A program made the position numbers and the translations under genes. Below, in pieces: positions 44,672 to 53,847 of a stretch of 64,000 bases of DNA (position 1 is the first letter of the stretch; each line of letters begins with the position of its first letter). The DNA is taken from the NCBI GenBank assembly GCA_015350385.1, contig WNKI01000001.1, positions 10,609,119 through 10,673,118 of the forward strand, written 5' to 3'. The notes beneath the pieces are model-generated. The model made no database searches. It saw only the letters and a list, made by a program, of their open reading frames with translations, and was not told the DNA's origin. The DNA is from Aculops lycopersici. Lineage: Eukaryota; Arthropoda; Arachnida; Trombidiformes; Eriophyidae.

Positions 44672-44707
<36 letters not shown>
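44672..44707. repeat. (AT)n microsatellite left of the gap
   Basis: Uninterrupted TA dinucleotides followed by GTATATATACTGTTAG. The same arrangement recurs to the right of the gap. Confidence 0.85.
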
Positions 44708-44716
<9 letters not shown>

Positions 44717-44802
44717 CTGTTAGTATATAATCGTATAGTAATCTATTCGTTTCGGTTACTAAGTTAGGTTTTCGTTTTAGTTCGGTTTCCTACCTTCCTT
44801 AC

Positions 44803-44822
44803 NNNNNNNNNNNNNNNNNNNN
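44803..44822. other. Assembly gap (20 N)
   Basis: Twenty N, a scaffold join of unknown true length. Confidence 0.99.
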
Positions 44823-44920
44823 CTAGTAATAAGTTACTTACTTATTACTCGTACTTACGTTTAGTTTATTTTAGTTTTTACGTTTTACGTTTCGTTCCTT
44901 CTACGTTACTTCGTCGTCGT

Positions 44921-44931
<11 letters not shown>

Positions 44932-44959
<28 letters not shown>
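44932..44959. repeat. (AT)n microsatellite right of the gap
   Basis: TA dinucleotides followed by GTATATATACCTGTTAG, nearly the same as the left-hand block. This suggests that the same locus was assembled twice. Confidence 0.8.
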
Positions 44960-44968
<9 letters not shown>

Positions 44969-45100
44969 CCTGTTAGATATAAATCGATGAATCATCTTTC
45001 GGGTCAAATGGTTTTCGTTTATGGTTTCCACTTCCTTCAATTGTTCTGGCAGTTATTTACCATCGTCACGTAGATGCCTCACCGACTCTAATCTCTAGCT

Positions 45101-46381
45101 CTAACTATAGATTAGTGTTATAAAATCCTCAAGCAGAACTCTTGGGAGCCAGGTGATCCAATGGACATTTGTATACAATCTAGCGCTCTCAAATTGAATC
45201 ATTTGGGCTCTTTGGTGAGCCCGAATAGCTGCCACTGTCGGTGGATTATGCTGATTAGTTGTATCTATAAACTCGTCGCTACTTTCTGACTCCTCGATTA
45301 TACCTTCATTGATATCATCTAGTTGCTCTTCCATCGTTAATTGATCGTTGGCTCTTTGATGGCTACTTTGGCCCTTGATTGGCTTTCGACAAGTTGGGCA
45401 GGTGGTGTCCCGTTCGAGCCAGGAGCGAAGACAACAGTTGTGGAAGAGATGGTTGCAAGGTAACTTTCTTGCCTGTGTCATCTCATTCCAACAAATTGCA
45501 CAATAGTCGCTATTTTTCTCAATATCCTCCTTGTCGGCCATGGCAAAGCTACCCTCCATTAGCTTAGTGACGAATAAATGGTGCTTATGCTTCCTTAGTC
45601 TCTTCTTAATATCCTTGACCAGTGTTGTTATTCTAACAACGCAAAAGAATTTCATCATTAGTGAACTATGATTGTTAACGCCAATTAAATTGTAGATAGA
45701 TTCTATAGTTAGCAAAGACATTGCAAAGAATAACTCTGAATAATAATTGACATTTTCACTATTCTCCCAAAGGGTTGTTTTGCGCATATCATGTATTAAT
45801 ATGAGAAATTTAGTCATGACTGAAGTGACGAAAACCAGAACATAGGTTGAGTCGACTAGGAGAAAGATTGACTGTTTCGATATCTTGTTTGTAAACACAA
45901 TTACATTCAATGTAAGTGCAATAAATTGTAGCAAGCTCAATAGTATTCCAATTTTCACTAGTGGCCATCTTGGAGTTGAGGGCGATGAGGATATTAGATA
46001 TTCTGCTCTATGTTTACAAAGTCTCGATAAAATTAGTAGGGCACCCAAAGAGGAGAACCAGAAGACCCACTTGTCCCAGGGATTAGCCGAGACCGAGATG
46101 AGCATAACAAAGAGAGCCTTTTGAAATAGATAATCTTGAAGTGTCTCATCTCTAATCTTGAGCTCTGAGGTTCGCAATTTTCCTAGAAAGATAAGCCTAA
46201 GCGATTTTGCAATTGCATAAATCACAAAACATATTGCAAATGGCCTAAAAATATGGATGAATTTTGTATAATCCTTTTCATGAACTAATAATTCTGGATC
46301 TATGATTTGTAATGAATAATTTCCAATGTGATCCATAATGGTATAAAAATCTTGACTTGCGATGGAAATAAATAAATTCAT
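45101..46381 (-). CDS. AMFR: E3 ubiquitin ligase AMFR/gp78-like, lacking C-terminal modules
   Basis: ER membrane E3 ligase of endoplasmic-reticulum-associated degradation. The 426-aa product has about five or six hydrophobic helices (FAICFVIYAIAKSLRLIF, FWFSSLGALLILSRL, IGILLSLLQFIALTLNVIVF, YVLVFVTSVMTKFLILI, LFFAMSLLTIESIYNLIGV). A charged linker leads to a RING-H2 (CAICWNEMTQARKLPCNHLF, HNCCLRSWLERDTTCPTCRKP) almost identical to gp78. After an acidic stretch it keeps the WITWLPRVLLEDF patch, comparable to the ASWLPSFSVEV region of human AMFR, and then stops. The CUE domain, the UBE2G2-binding region and the p97-binding VIM of human AMFR are absent. Its stop lies about 280 bp from the N gap, so truncation by misassembly or an undetected exon is possible. 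The first ATG is 46381; a second at 46339 is also usable. Confidence 0.82.
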   Translation of the reverse strand: MNLFISIASQDFYTIMDHIGNYSLQIIDPELLVHEKDYTKFIHIFRPFAICFVIYAIAKSLRLIFLGKLRTSELKIRDETLQDYLFQKALFVMLISVSANPWDKWVFWFSSLGALLILSRLCKHRAEYLISSSPSTPRWPLVKIGILLSLLQFIALTLNVIVFTNKISKQSIFLLVDSTYVLVFVTSVMTKFLILIHDMRKTTLWENSENVNYYSELFFAMSLLTIESIYNLIGVNNHSSLMMKFFCVVRITTLVKDIKKRLRKHKHHLFVTKLMEGSFAMADKEDIEKNSDYCAICWNEMTQARKLPCNHLFHNCCLRSWLERDTTCPTCRKPIKGQSSHQRANDQLTMEEQLDDINEGIIEESESSDEFIDTTNQHNPPTVAAIRAHQRAQMIQFESARLYTNVHWITWLPRVLLEDFITLIYS

Positions 46382-47984
46382 CTTCAATTTAATCCATCCA
46401 TCAATCAACAATTCAAGGTTAGGATAGATTTATTCTTCCTCCTAGGATCCTTCGCCACTACTAGTAGAGCTAAAAATGCGTTAGTTTTGATGCCGCCAAA
46501 GTTGATGTTGTTGTTGTTGTTTTTGTTGCTGCAGTTGTTTTGTTTCAAGTAGCGGTATGAGATTCATGGTACACTGTGAGCAAAGGTAGCAGTGGTGTTG
46601 GTAGTTGTGGTCTCGAATGTCGACGACGACGATGTCGCTTGCCTGTCACATGAACTTGTAACTTCTTCACTTCTCTGTTGCTCTGTATATTATTAAGCTA
46701 ATACTGCCAAGCTTATGCTATGCTGAAAATGATGGTGGAGAAGTTCCATTCGGGAAATGATAATTCAAACAAACTCAATTATCTCACCGATATCAGCTAC
46801 GATTGTCGCGATAACATGAATAGCGTTACAGATAGCTAACAATCGTTCCGATGATTCGGCTGCTAGTTTTAATTTTAGTGATGACAGAAATACAGGATTC
46901 TCGATGAATTACGAACTTTATTGTAAAAAATGACCTCGTGCTTCGAATGGTGAACTCGACTAAGCATATTTTAGGTAAGTTAGGTTTTACAACCACAAGT
47001 GTCTATGATATCATAGAAATGTAACAAAATTCATTTAGTGTTACTTTTGAGGCTCTTTCCGGTTCCAAGATGAGATCTTAGGCTCGAGTGAGTCGGGTGA
47101 CCAGCATCAATCGCCTTCAATTTCGATTAGTCAGATGTGCAATAGGAGTGCCAACAACAACTTCCCGTTACTGTGAGTCAAAAATTTGTCAAGTTATTTG
47201 CAAATCTAGGTATTATCAACTCTCCCATCAAGGACACAACAAGGCAATTGATTGGATCGGCACAAGTTACTTTATCTGCAACAACATCGGACAGCTAGAA
47301 GTTAGCGAGGTTAAAATTGCTCCTGATATGATCACCGAATGAACGAGATTTCAACTGTCATGGAGGAAAATGGATGATTCCTCTTGAGTCTGAACGATTC
47401 GTATAGAGTTTATTGATGGATTGCAATTGAAATCAACTAAGCAACTCACAGCTTGGATTGACGACCAATATCATTCCTATGATACCAAAAATGATTAGTT
47501 TCAAAATCTTCGGCGGCTCTTTAACCTAGTGGACTGAATCTCGATATACGCCAAGCTCACCTATTTGATTTCATGCTCACAGACAGGCGCGCCTCCCTCG
47601 CTCTCTGGCAAGCTAGTTTCGCTTGAGATTACAAGTGATTGTGTGCGGCTGGATGTTCATGTTGCCGAGGTACTTGTCGTAAAGCCAACCATGATATCAG
47701 CGAGTTAAACGAGCGGCGCTTTTGTTGTTGTCGTTGTAATCGTTGTCACAAATAGATATAACCACAACGAGTTATTTGGCTTCATTTTTATCGTGGCTAG
47801 ACGGTTACTGTGATTTGTATCATCAAATATGTATGTGTTAAGCTCATTCACAATGCGACATATTAATACTAATTAACTTATTGCAATCCCGCAGAAGAGT
47901 ATCTTTGTAGAAAAATATTTATATTATCGGCCAGGAAGATCAAGTAACATTTGGACAAAGGCGTGCGAATTGAAATAACTCAAT
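46382..47984. other. Divergent upstream region of AMFR and sideroflexin
   Basis: No supported gene. There is a weak open frame at 47088-47342 without family features. It contains a short GTT run near 46506. Confidence 0.5.
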
Positions 47985-48959
47985 ATGGATTCCAAAAACT
48001 CAGAGAAGAAGTTGGAAAGGACTATTAACATTGAGGCACCTAGATGGGACCAATCGACTTATTGGGGTCGAGCTGCGCATTTTTTCACAACCACAGATCC
48101 AAGAAATTTACTCTGCACTTCCGAGGATCTAAATAAGGCCAAAGATATCGTTACTCGCTTTCGAGCTGGCGAAGATTTGTCCCATCTAACTGAGGATGAA
48201 ATTTGGCAAGCTAAACATGTTTACGATTCTGCATTTCATCCGGATACTGGCGAAAAAATGTTTATTCTGGGAAGGATGTCTGCTCAAGTTCCAATGAACA
48301 TGATGATCACCGCGGCCATGTTGACCTTTTACAAGACACCTAGACAAGTTATATTCTGGCAATGGTTTAACCAGTCATTTAATGCTGTTGTCAACTATAC
48401 CAATCGAAGTGGTAGCTCGCCAATCAGCGTTGATCAATTGGGTGTCTCCTATTTGAGCGCCACTTCGGCTGCTCTGATTACAGCGTTGGGCTTGAACAAA
48501 CTAGTCAAAAGAGCGCCGCCTCTATTTGGACGATTTGTGCCATTTGTCGCAGTTGCCGCAGCCAATTGTATTAATATTCCATTGATGAGACAGAAGGAGA
48601 TCAAGGAGGGAATTGAGGTTTTCGACGAGTCCGGTCAGAAGCTCGGCCAATCGAAGGTGGCCGCAAAGAAGGCCATAAGCGAGGTGGTCTTCTCGCGTAT
48701 TGCCATGGCTTCACCTGGAATGGTGATACCTCCATTGCTAATGAATATCCTCGAAAAGCGAGGTTTCCTTAAGAAGTATCCAGGAAGTAGTTTACCAATT
48801 CAAACGGCTGTTTGTGGAGCCTTACTAGTTTTTGCAACTCCAATGTGTTGCGCCATATTTCCCCAGAAGAGTTCCTTACCAGCCATTAGTGTTGAGGACG
48901 AAATTAGGACAAGAGTCCAGAACCCAAACTCAATGTGTTATTTCAATAAGGGACTCTAG
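47985..48959 (+). CDS. Sideroflexin (mitochondrial serine carrier)
   Basis: Inner-mitochondrial-membrane transporter of the SFXN1/3 type, which imports serine for one-carbon metabolism. The 324-aa frame matches family length. Diagnostic segments are [20 protein letters not shown] near the start, the HPDTGEKM motif with [14 protein letters not shown] immediately after, the [16 protein letters not shown] helix, and [19 protein letters not shown] followed by [12 protein letters not shown]. Hydrophobic helices continue to [14 protein letters not shown] near the end. The ATG at 47985 is the first in frame and no intron is needed. The paralogue within the family is not resolved beyond SFXN1/2/3 type. 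Confidence 0.94.
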   Translation: MDSKNSEKKLERTINIEAPRWDQSTYWGRAAHFFTTTDPRNLLCTSEDLNKAKDIVTRFRAGEDLSHLTEDEIWQAKHVYDSAFHPDTGEKMFILGRMSAQVPMNMMITAAMLTFYKTPRQVIFWQWFNQSFNAVVNYTNRSGSSPISVDQLGVSYLSATSAALITALGLNKLVKRAPPLFGRFVPFVAVAAANCINIPLMRQKEIKEGIEVFDESGQKLGQSKVAAKKAISEVVFSRIAMASPGMVIPPLLMNILEKRGFLKKYPGSSLPIQTAVCGALLVFATPMCCAIFPQKSSLPAISVEDEIRTRVQNPNSMCYFNKGL

Positions 48960-49058
48960 GAGTCTCACTCGTTATGCAGATAGCTATTTGTTTTTAGGCC
49001 ATCTGTAATCATCTTTCGTACTAGATTAATAGCTAACTAACAAACCAACCAACCTAAT

Positions 49059-49397
49059 TCATAGAATAATCGTTATAATTACATGATATAAACCAATTAC
49101 AGCAAGTACCATAATCGCAATTGCTGTAAACCTTCTTAGCTTGTCGTCAGATAAACAACTCTTGAAGAATTTATTGATTGACCGACACAACTTACTCTCC
49201 AATGTTCTATCCTTACACGATTTGATTCTCTCCTTTAGATATCTTCGCTTTCTCGAAATTGACTTTACATTTAGGGGCTGTACCTCGTCATCTGTCGTGG
49301 TTGGGTCGGAAGTATATTGTGGCGCAGACGACGGCGATTGTGATGCTGTCGAGGCCGCCGGACTAGGTGATGGAATAGGGATGATCTCGTTAGGCAT
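49059..49397 (-). CDS. Predicted tail-anchored small membrane protein
   Basis: 112-aa protein of unrecognised family. It has a Pro/Ser/Ala-rich N-terminal half, a basic cluster (SRKRRYLKERIKSCKDR), a short Cys-containing helix (LCRSINKFFKSCL) and a single C-terminal hydrophobic segment (FTAIAIMVLAVIGLYHVIITII) ending at the last residues. This is the topology of a tail-anchored protein. It lies between sideroflexin, whose stop it faces, and NDUFA1 in the opposite orientation. An upstream exon is possible, because CAG/GTAG sits immediately before the ATG. It could be a real small gene or a chance frame; the clean topology favours the former. Confidence 0.5.
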   Translation of the reverse strand: MPNEIIPIPSPSPAASTASQSPSSAPQYTSDPTTTDDEVQPLNVKSISRKRRYLKERIKSCKDRTLESKLCRSINKFFKSCLSDDKLRRFTAIAIMVLAVIGLYHVIITIIL

Positions 49398-49728
49398 CTA
49401 CCTGCAATGAGCTTTATCTAATGTTTACCACGATTAAAATAATTTTCAGAGTCAAATAATACCCATCAAAATTCTTCATCATTCTATTCTATAGATTATA
49501 AACCTAGACCCTTTAGTTCCTGTTGGTTAGTGGCGCCAATTGATTTGAACACAACGCGTGCGCGTTGCGTGCAGCTGAGCATCAAAATAAAAACACGAAG
49601 AGCTTAATTTATTATTGCACAAGGACATCTTTACCTTCACCTTCACGAGTAACTTTTACTCTATTAGCCATCCATTGAAGAATAACATTATTATTGTATT
49701 ACAGTTAACTCGATAGTAAGCCCCAACC
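49398..49728. other. Short divergent spacer upstream of NDUFA1
   Basis: No gene. It is the likely shared promoter region of the tail-anchored protein gene (-) and NDUFA1 (+). Confidence 0.5.
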
Positions 49729-50037
49729 ATGTGGTGGCAAGCTTTACCAGCCTTGGCGATTGTTGGAATTTGCGCCAACGTTAACTATTTCACTGCACCC
49801 GTGAGTATCGAATCTAAAATCAGGATTAATCTTCTGAAATCAAGACATAATTAACCTTTCCAACTATTCCTGATCTCTAAACAGCTCGTACATTATCTTA
49901 TGAGTGGCCGAGCTACTATGAGGGCTATTAGCGCCTGCACCTTCAAGGACACCCATCTCCAAAATGCATTCAAGCGAGACGTTGACCTGGTGGGCAACAA
50001 CTGGGACAGTCAAGGTTTAGATTACCTACCAGAATAG
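49729..50037 (+). CDS. NDUFA1: NADH dehydrogenase (complex I) subunit A1, MWFE, two exons
   Basis: Small single-pass accessory subunit of mitochondrial complex I required for its assembly. Exon 1 (49729-49800) encodes MWWQALPALAIVGICANVNY and FTAP, the N-terminal membrane helix beginning MW as in the vertebrate MWFE protein. A GTGAGT donor and an ACAG acceptor bound an 84-bp intron. Exon 2 (49885-50037) encodes LVHYLMSGRATMR and continues to the conserved RDVDLVGNNWDSQGLDYLPE end. The spliced product is 74 aa, close to the 70-aa mammalian subunit. The phase-0 junction and MWxE-like start make the call firm although each exon is very short. Confidence 0.9.
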
Positions 50038-50117
50038 GAAAAGTAATGCAATATATACCTCTAAATGAAGTTGAATTATAGAAGATGTTTATTCGATGAA
50101 GTGTATAAAAATCAATA

Positions 50118-50900
50118 CTATGAACCCTTGTTGACAATTGTAAGAGTGGTGGCGGGTATAAAACCGGATTGTTTGACTGTTTTATCGAAGTCGCCAGCTC
50201 TCAAAGGCCTCAAGCCGAATAGGATATCGAAATTGGTCAACTTCAAATTTGCTGACTTTTCGCAAGTGGATAGCATCCATTCTCGTACTGTGGCTAGCGT
50301 TTCTGAGCCCGAGAAAGAAGCTTCCAGGATCATGTTGTTCGGAAGCTTGAATCGGATTCTAGCAACGTTAGTTGTTGGCCTTCTTGCTTCTTCTTCTCTC
50401 TTTCTCATCTCGCTTGTTCGTAGTATTTCGTTTCTCGCCCTCTCTTCGTCATACCTTTGTTTGAATAACTTAGCATCCTCGACTGTCAAACGAAAGAAGT
50501 CGTCATCTATGTCTGGTTGCTTGACTCGCTTCGCTAGTTCCTCGGTCGAATAAATTTGGACATTCCTTTGGGGAACACCATCTATAATTAATAGCTCCTT
50601 CGGGGGGCTCGCCGGTTGACTATTGGCGGGTTCTGGGATTTCATCATCCACACGTTTACTTGTGGTTGGTTGATCAGGATTTCTAGGTACTGGTCTAGGA
50701 CGCTGCGCCGGTTTTGCATTATCTTTGTTGAAACGTTTCATAGCTGCCTCGGCGGCAGCTTGGCGTGCCGATGATTGCTCATTTGAAGGTCCCGGCGTAG
50801 ATGTGGAATCAGTGGATAGCTTCTGGCCTGGTCCTGCTCGTGCAAATTTTACCTCGGCCTTTCGCCGCTTGAAAAACTCTTTTAATGGATTGATTGACAT
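50118..50900 (-). CDS. UBXN6: UBX domain-containing protein 6-like (no PUB domain)
   Basis: p97/VCP cofactor. The 260-aa frame starts with KAEVKFARAGPGQKL, the VCP-interacting motif seen at the N-terminus of UBXN6. A middle segment SSARQAAAEAAMKRF resembles its Ala-rich helix. After a Pro-rich linker come DDDFFRLTVEDAKLFKQR, the helical RTSEMRKREEEARR and a C-terminal UBX domain (ARIRFKLPNNMILEASFSG ... ETLATVREWML ... FGLRPLRAG). Human UBXN6 is 441 aa and has a PUB domain between the VIM and UBX parts; that segment is missing here. It may be a lineage loss. The gene starts 18 nt after the stop of the 60-aa frame on the same strand and its stop faces NDUFA1. Confidence 0.88.
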   Translation of the reverse strand: MSINPLKEFFKRRKAEVKFARAGPGQKLSTDSTSTPGPSNEQSSARQAAAEAAMKRFNKDNAKPAQRPRPVPRNPDQPTTSKRVDDEIPEPANSQPASPPKELLIIDGVPQRNVQIYSTEELAKRVKQPDIDDDFFRLTVEDAKLFKQRYDEERARNEILRTSEMRKREEEARRPTTNVARIRFKLPNNMILEASFSGSETLATVREWMLSTCEKSANLKLTNFDILFGLRPLRAGDFDKTVKQSGFIPATTLTIVNKGS

Positions 50901-50918
50901 TTTCGATGCTTCGGCCTC

Positions 50919-51101
50919 TTAGATCCTCGGTGTATGTTCCTTCAAATGAAGATTTAGATCCAAAGCTTCGAAAGTTGGCCTTTGTGTTATCGTCCTCTGG
51001 ATATTGTCTTTGTATACTCTCCAGGCGACTGAAATGAGGGTCAAATTTATGACAAGAATGCTTGCTAGTAAAGCAATGAGGGTATCAATCTCAAAAAGCA
51101 T
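50919..51101 (-). CDS. 60-aa single-pass membrane protein, unassigned
   Basis: Short frame MLFEIDTLIALLASILVINL, then TLISVAWRVYKDNIQRTITQ and RPTFEALDLNLHLKEHTPRI. One hydrophobic helix sits near the N-terminus, followed by a basic then mixed tail, as in small integral membrane proteins of mitochondria or ER. I do not recognise the family. It ends 18 nt before the UBXN6 ATG and lies 285 bp from the divergently transcribed GINS1. Its compact start, clean helix and position at the head of the UBXN6 transcript support a real gene, either a first cistron or a conserved upstream ORF. Confidence 0.55.
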   Translation of the reverse strand: MLFEIDTLIALLASILVINLTLISVAWRVYKDNIQRTITQRPTFEALDLNLHLKEHTPRI

Positions 51102-51386
51102 GAGATTATTTGTAATTAATTATTTCAATATGTAACAAAAAGATAAAAACTACAACTTTGATCAATATTGCTCCATATTGATCCAACGCTCGACTCCCAA
51201 TGTTTTCTCTACGTGAAGATGGAATGACGTCTGTGTTGCGAGACCAATGGCAGCTTGAATCGCCGCACACTGTCAACTCGCATTTTCTCTCGGGGCGAGG
51301 TACCATTTTTCACACCATTCCATCCGCAAACTTTCTATTGTTACTTATTGATTTTACCAGAATACCTCATATCCCAATCAAGTAGG

Positions 51387-52109
51387 ATGTATGGAGAAAA
51401 ATCCACAGAACTTATCAAAACTTTGGTGCGCGATGAGAACGAGGTTATTCCCAAATATCAACAGGAGCTCATTGAAGAAATCATCCGGGAAAATGAAGAA
51501 CTTTATGCTGAAAACTTGAAGACTAGTCAATCGACAACAAGTGGAAGCAATAACGAAAAAGTACCCGTCCATCCAACCACCTCCAATGACAATACCGATG
51601 ATTTAACTGGTGTTGAACCCAGCGATAGGCACAATGAGACAGAAGAACTTGGTCCAGGAGATCCCGATGGAATAGATATAGGCGAGAAGGAAATCATGGT
51701 CATGCAGGTCAGGCATACAGCGAAGTTATGGAACAAGCGATGTATCATAGCATATCATTACGAAAGATTGAACAGACTCAAAAGGTTAAGATGGGACATC
51801 GGTAATAATTTACCGCGTGCTATTGTTGAAAACTTATCCCGAGACGAACTAGAGTGGTTCATGAAGTACAACGAAAATCTCTTCAGCTATATGAGTGCGT
51901 TAACTATTGACGGTCGAGGTATAGATCTCACCCTCTACAAGACACCACCTAAACGACTCTACGTTCAAGTCAAATGTCTTAGAGATTATGGCGAATTTGA
52001 TATCGAAGGTGAGCAACCTGTAATGTTGAAGAAAGATAGTATCCATAATCTTCCATTGAACCAATGTGAGAAGCTAATACATCAAGGGGTTCTGCAACAA
52101 ATGGTCTGA
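51387..52109 (+). CDS. GINS1: GINS complex subunit 1 (PSF1)
   Basis: Subunit of the GINS tetramer that, with CDC45 and MCM2-7, forms the replicative CMG helicase. The 240-aa product starts MYGEKSTELIKTLVRDENEV, matching the PSF1 N-terminus. The conserved RCIIAYHYERLNRLKRLRW helix, LSRDELEWFMKYNENLFSYM, PPKRLYVQVKCLRDYGEF and the C-terminal B-domain LKKDSIHNLPLNQCEKLIHQ GVL follow, split here only for display. Between residues about 45 and 105 is an acidic Ser/Thr/Asn linker that is longer than in mammals. The frame is open upstream to 51255, but the ATG at 51387 matches the family start. AATAAA is at 52258-52263. Confidence 0.93.
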   Translation: MYGEKSTELIKTLVRDENEVIPKYQQELIEEIIRENEELYAENLKTSQSTTSGSNNEKVPVHPTTSNDNTDDLTGVEPSDRHNETEELGPGDPDGIDIGEKEIMVMQVRHTAKLWNKRCIIAYHYERLNRLKRLRWDIGNNLPRAIVENLSRDELEWFMKYNENLFSYMSALTIDGRGIDLTLYKTPPKRLYVQVKCLRDYGEFDIEGEQPVMLKKDSIHNLPLNQCEKLIHQGVLQQMV

Positions 52110-52875
52110 TATTGATAGTTGTATCTGAATACAACATCTCAAGCTTGTATCCTTAACATGAATCCTTGCCAGCATCCACTATAAATCTACCAATATGATT
52201 TTTGAAGATTATTTCGAAAAATATTAAATCTTTTATCGATATTATATTATGTCAACGAATAAATGAAAAGTTAGCCATAACGACATATGGACATTACTTG
52301 AGATAGCTGAAGGTTTTCTCGAGATCTAGTTGATAGGTGGGGTGAAACTGAGTGATGCTCAATCCACTCTCAGAACATAGATATTGAATTGAATTGGAAT
52401 GCTAAATTATCATTTTGGTCAACTTAGCTGCTGGCGATGGACTAATAGCAGCTCAGAAGGAAAAGATTGTATCTAATAATGTCCATCTGATCATGATGTG
52501 TGTGTGTGTCCAGTATATTTTGATATTGAATGTTTTCAACTCAAAGAGAGATAATGCAATTGCTTTGTCTTATTTCTAGATTTATGTTATTATTCATCCA
52601 CGGAGCCCAATCCTCTACAAGATTATATCTTCACATAGAGTGATACTATTTCACTTCACTGAAATGAAAAAAAGATGAAGGCATTATAGTTGAATATTAG
52701 ATCAATTTCAACTACATTATTGGGATAAGTTGATGATACAAAAATTAACACTCGACTTGCGAAATAAACTTTCTTAGACAAGGCATAGATCAAATCATCA
52801 AGCAACTTAATCTACAATACTTGAGTATATTAAAAACCTAAATTCAACTCAAATTATCCATCTCTTCTAGTCGAT
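52110..52875. other. Intergenic between GINS1 and CWC25
   Basis: AT-rich, with the GINS1 polyadenylation signal at 52258-52263 and a short GTGT run near 52500. I searched for the missing CIR_N exon of CWC25 and see no such coding segment. Confidence 0.5.
52258..52263 (+). promoter_or_regulatory. Polyadenylation signal AATAAA of GINS1
   Basis: AATAAA about 150 nt after the GINS1 stop in AT-rich sequence. Confidence 0.55.
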
Positions 52876-53601
52876 ATGACTGAGGAAAGTAAAGAAAAAA
52901 GGCCGGACTGGATGACAAGTGTGGCCGTTGTCAATACAGATGACTATCTTTTTGGCCGGAAGATAGACAAGACATTCAAACTAGCCAATGAGGAAAAGAG
53001 AAACCGGGAAAAGAAAGCTAGAGACGAATTGGTGAAATCAGATAGGTTGCGGTTGGTAGGTGACCCTGTGCTCGAGCTGGAGCGCCGCAAGAAGGCACTC
53101 AAGCTAGAGATTATAAACAATCCAATCAAACTCAAACTCTTAAGGGATAGACTTATACAAATGGATCGTGATAATGGTGACAGCATGAGTGACACAAGAA
53201 GGCAAGAAAAAGTCAAAGGACAGACGAGTATGGGTCCAAGTACGAAACCATCTTCAAGTAGAAACTTTGAACATTCCTATGGGCATCGTCGACATGATTC
53301 AAGGGATGATGAATCGAGAGGAAGAAGAGCTGATTATCGGCGTCATAGACATGACCTATTTGATGACAGGAAGCTGCAAAGAGATTCCTCTCCCTCATCC
53401 AGCTCTAGCACAAGCTCATCATCCTCAAACTATAATAATAGGCATAAATCTCGAAGAGAACATCATCGCGAGCACACACACGACGCCAAGAGACGTGAAT
53501 CTCATCATCGGCGTCAAGGACATAAGCGTGATCGAGACGAATATTCAGACCATAGTAACAAAGATAGTCGACGTTACACATCGCATCATCGGAGAGATTA
53601 G
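52876..53601 (+). CDS. CWC25: Spliceosome factor CWC25-like, lacking CIR_N domain
   Basis: CWC25 promotes the first catalytic step of splicing. The 241-aa frame begins MTEESKEKRPDWMTS and carries the conserved NTDDYLFGRKIDK motif (human CWC25 NRDEYLLGRPIDK), then DPVLELERRKKALKLEIINN PIKLK, comparable with the DPLFIIRKKEEEK ... LNNPVKMK part. The C-terminal half is a long His/Arg/Ser/Asp-rich (RS/RH-like) tail. The N-terminal CIR_N helix (WHPQT...) of other CWC25 proteins is not encoded immediately upstream. A TTCTAG just before the ATG could be an acceptor for a distant exon. A lineage-specific deletion is the alternative. Confidence 0.78.
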   Translation: MTEESKEKRPDWMTSVAVVNTDDYLFGRKIDKTFKLANEEKRNREKKARDELVKSDRLRLVGDPVLELERRKKALKLEIINNPIKLKLLRDRLIQMDRDNGDSMSDTRRQEKVKGQTSMGPSTKPSSSRNFEHSYGHRRHDSRDDESRGRRADYRRHRHDLFDDRKLQRDSSPSSSSSTSSSSSNYNNRHKSRREHHREHTHDAKRRESHHRRQGHKRDRDEYSDHSNKDSRRYTSHHRRD

Positions 53602-53847
53602 CAGGGGTTTTGAGACCACATCAAGCACAAATATGATTGATTTTAATGAAGATCCTGAAGGGAATAGTCCTATTATCATAAGTAATTTCTATCCATCGTT
53701 GATCTATGCTGTTGAGAGGGTTATTATGGTTATGATGAAGCAATAGATATTTGCCTAAATCATTGCCGTGATTTGGGTTTGATTCGTCTTATTGTAGGTT
53801 TTACTATTATCTTGATGAGACGTTTGCTCGGAGTTCGACTGTGTAAC

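Larger units (their letters stand above)
43730..45100. other. Intergenic region containing the scaffold gap
   Basis: No supported gene. The flanks of the N gap contain two long AT microsatellites and near-duplicate, compositionally odd sequence (about 44640-45010). The missing C-terminal part of the AMFR gene would be expected here if it exists. Confidence 0.6.

Noticed and set aside
47088..47342. 84-aa plus-strand frame between AMFR and sideroflexin
   Set aside because: No recognisable motif or compositional support; starts in sequence typical of the surrounding non-coding DNA.
53189..53746. 185-aa frame overlapping CWC25
   Set aside because: Alternative frame of the repetitive RS/RH coding tail; CWC25 itself is supported by conserved motifs.
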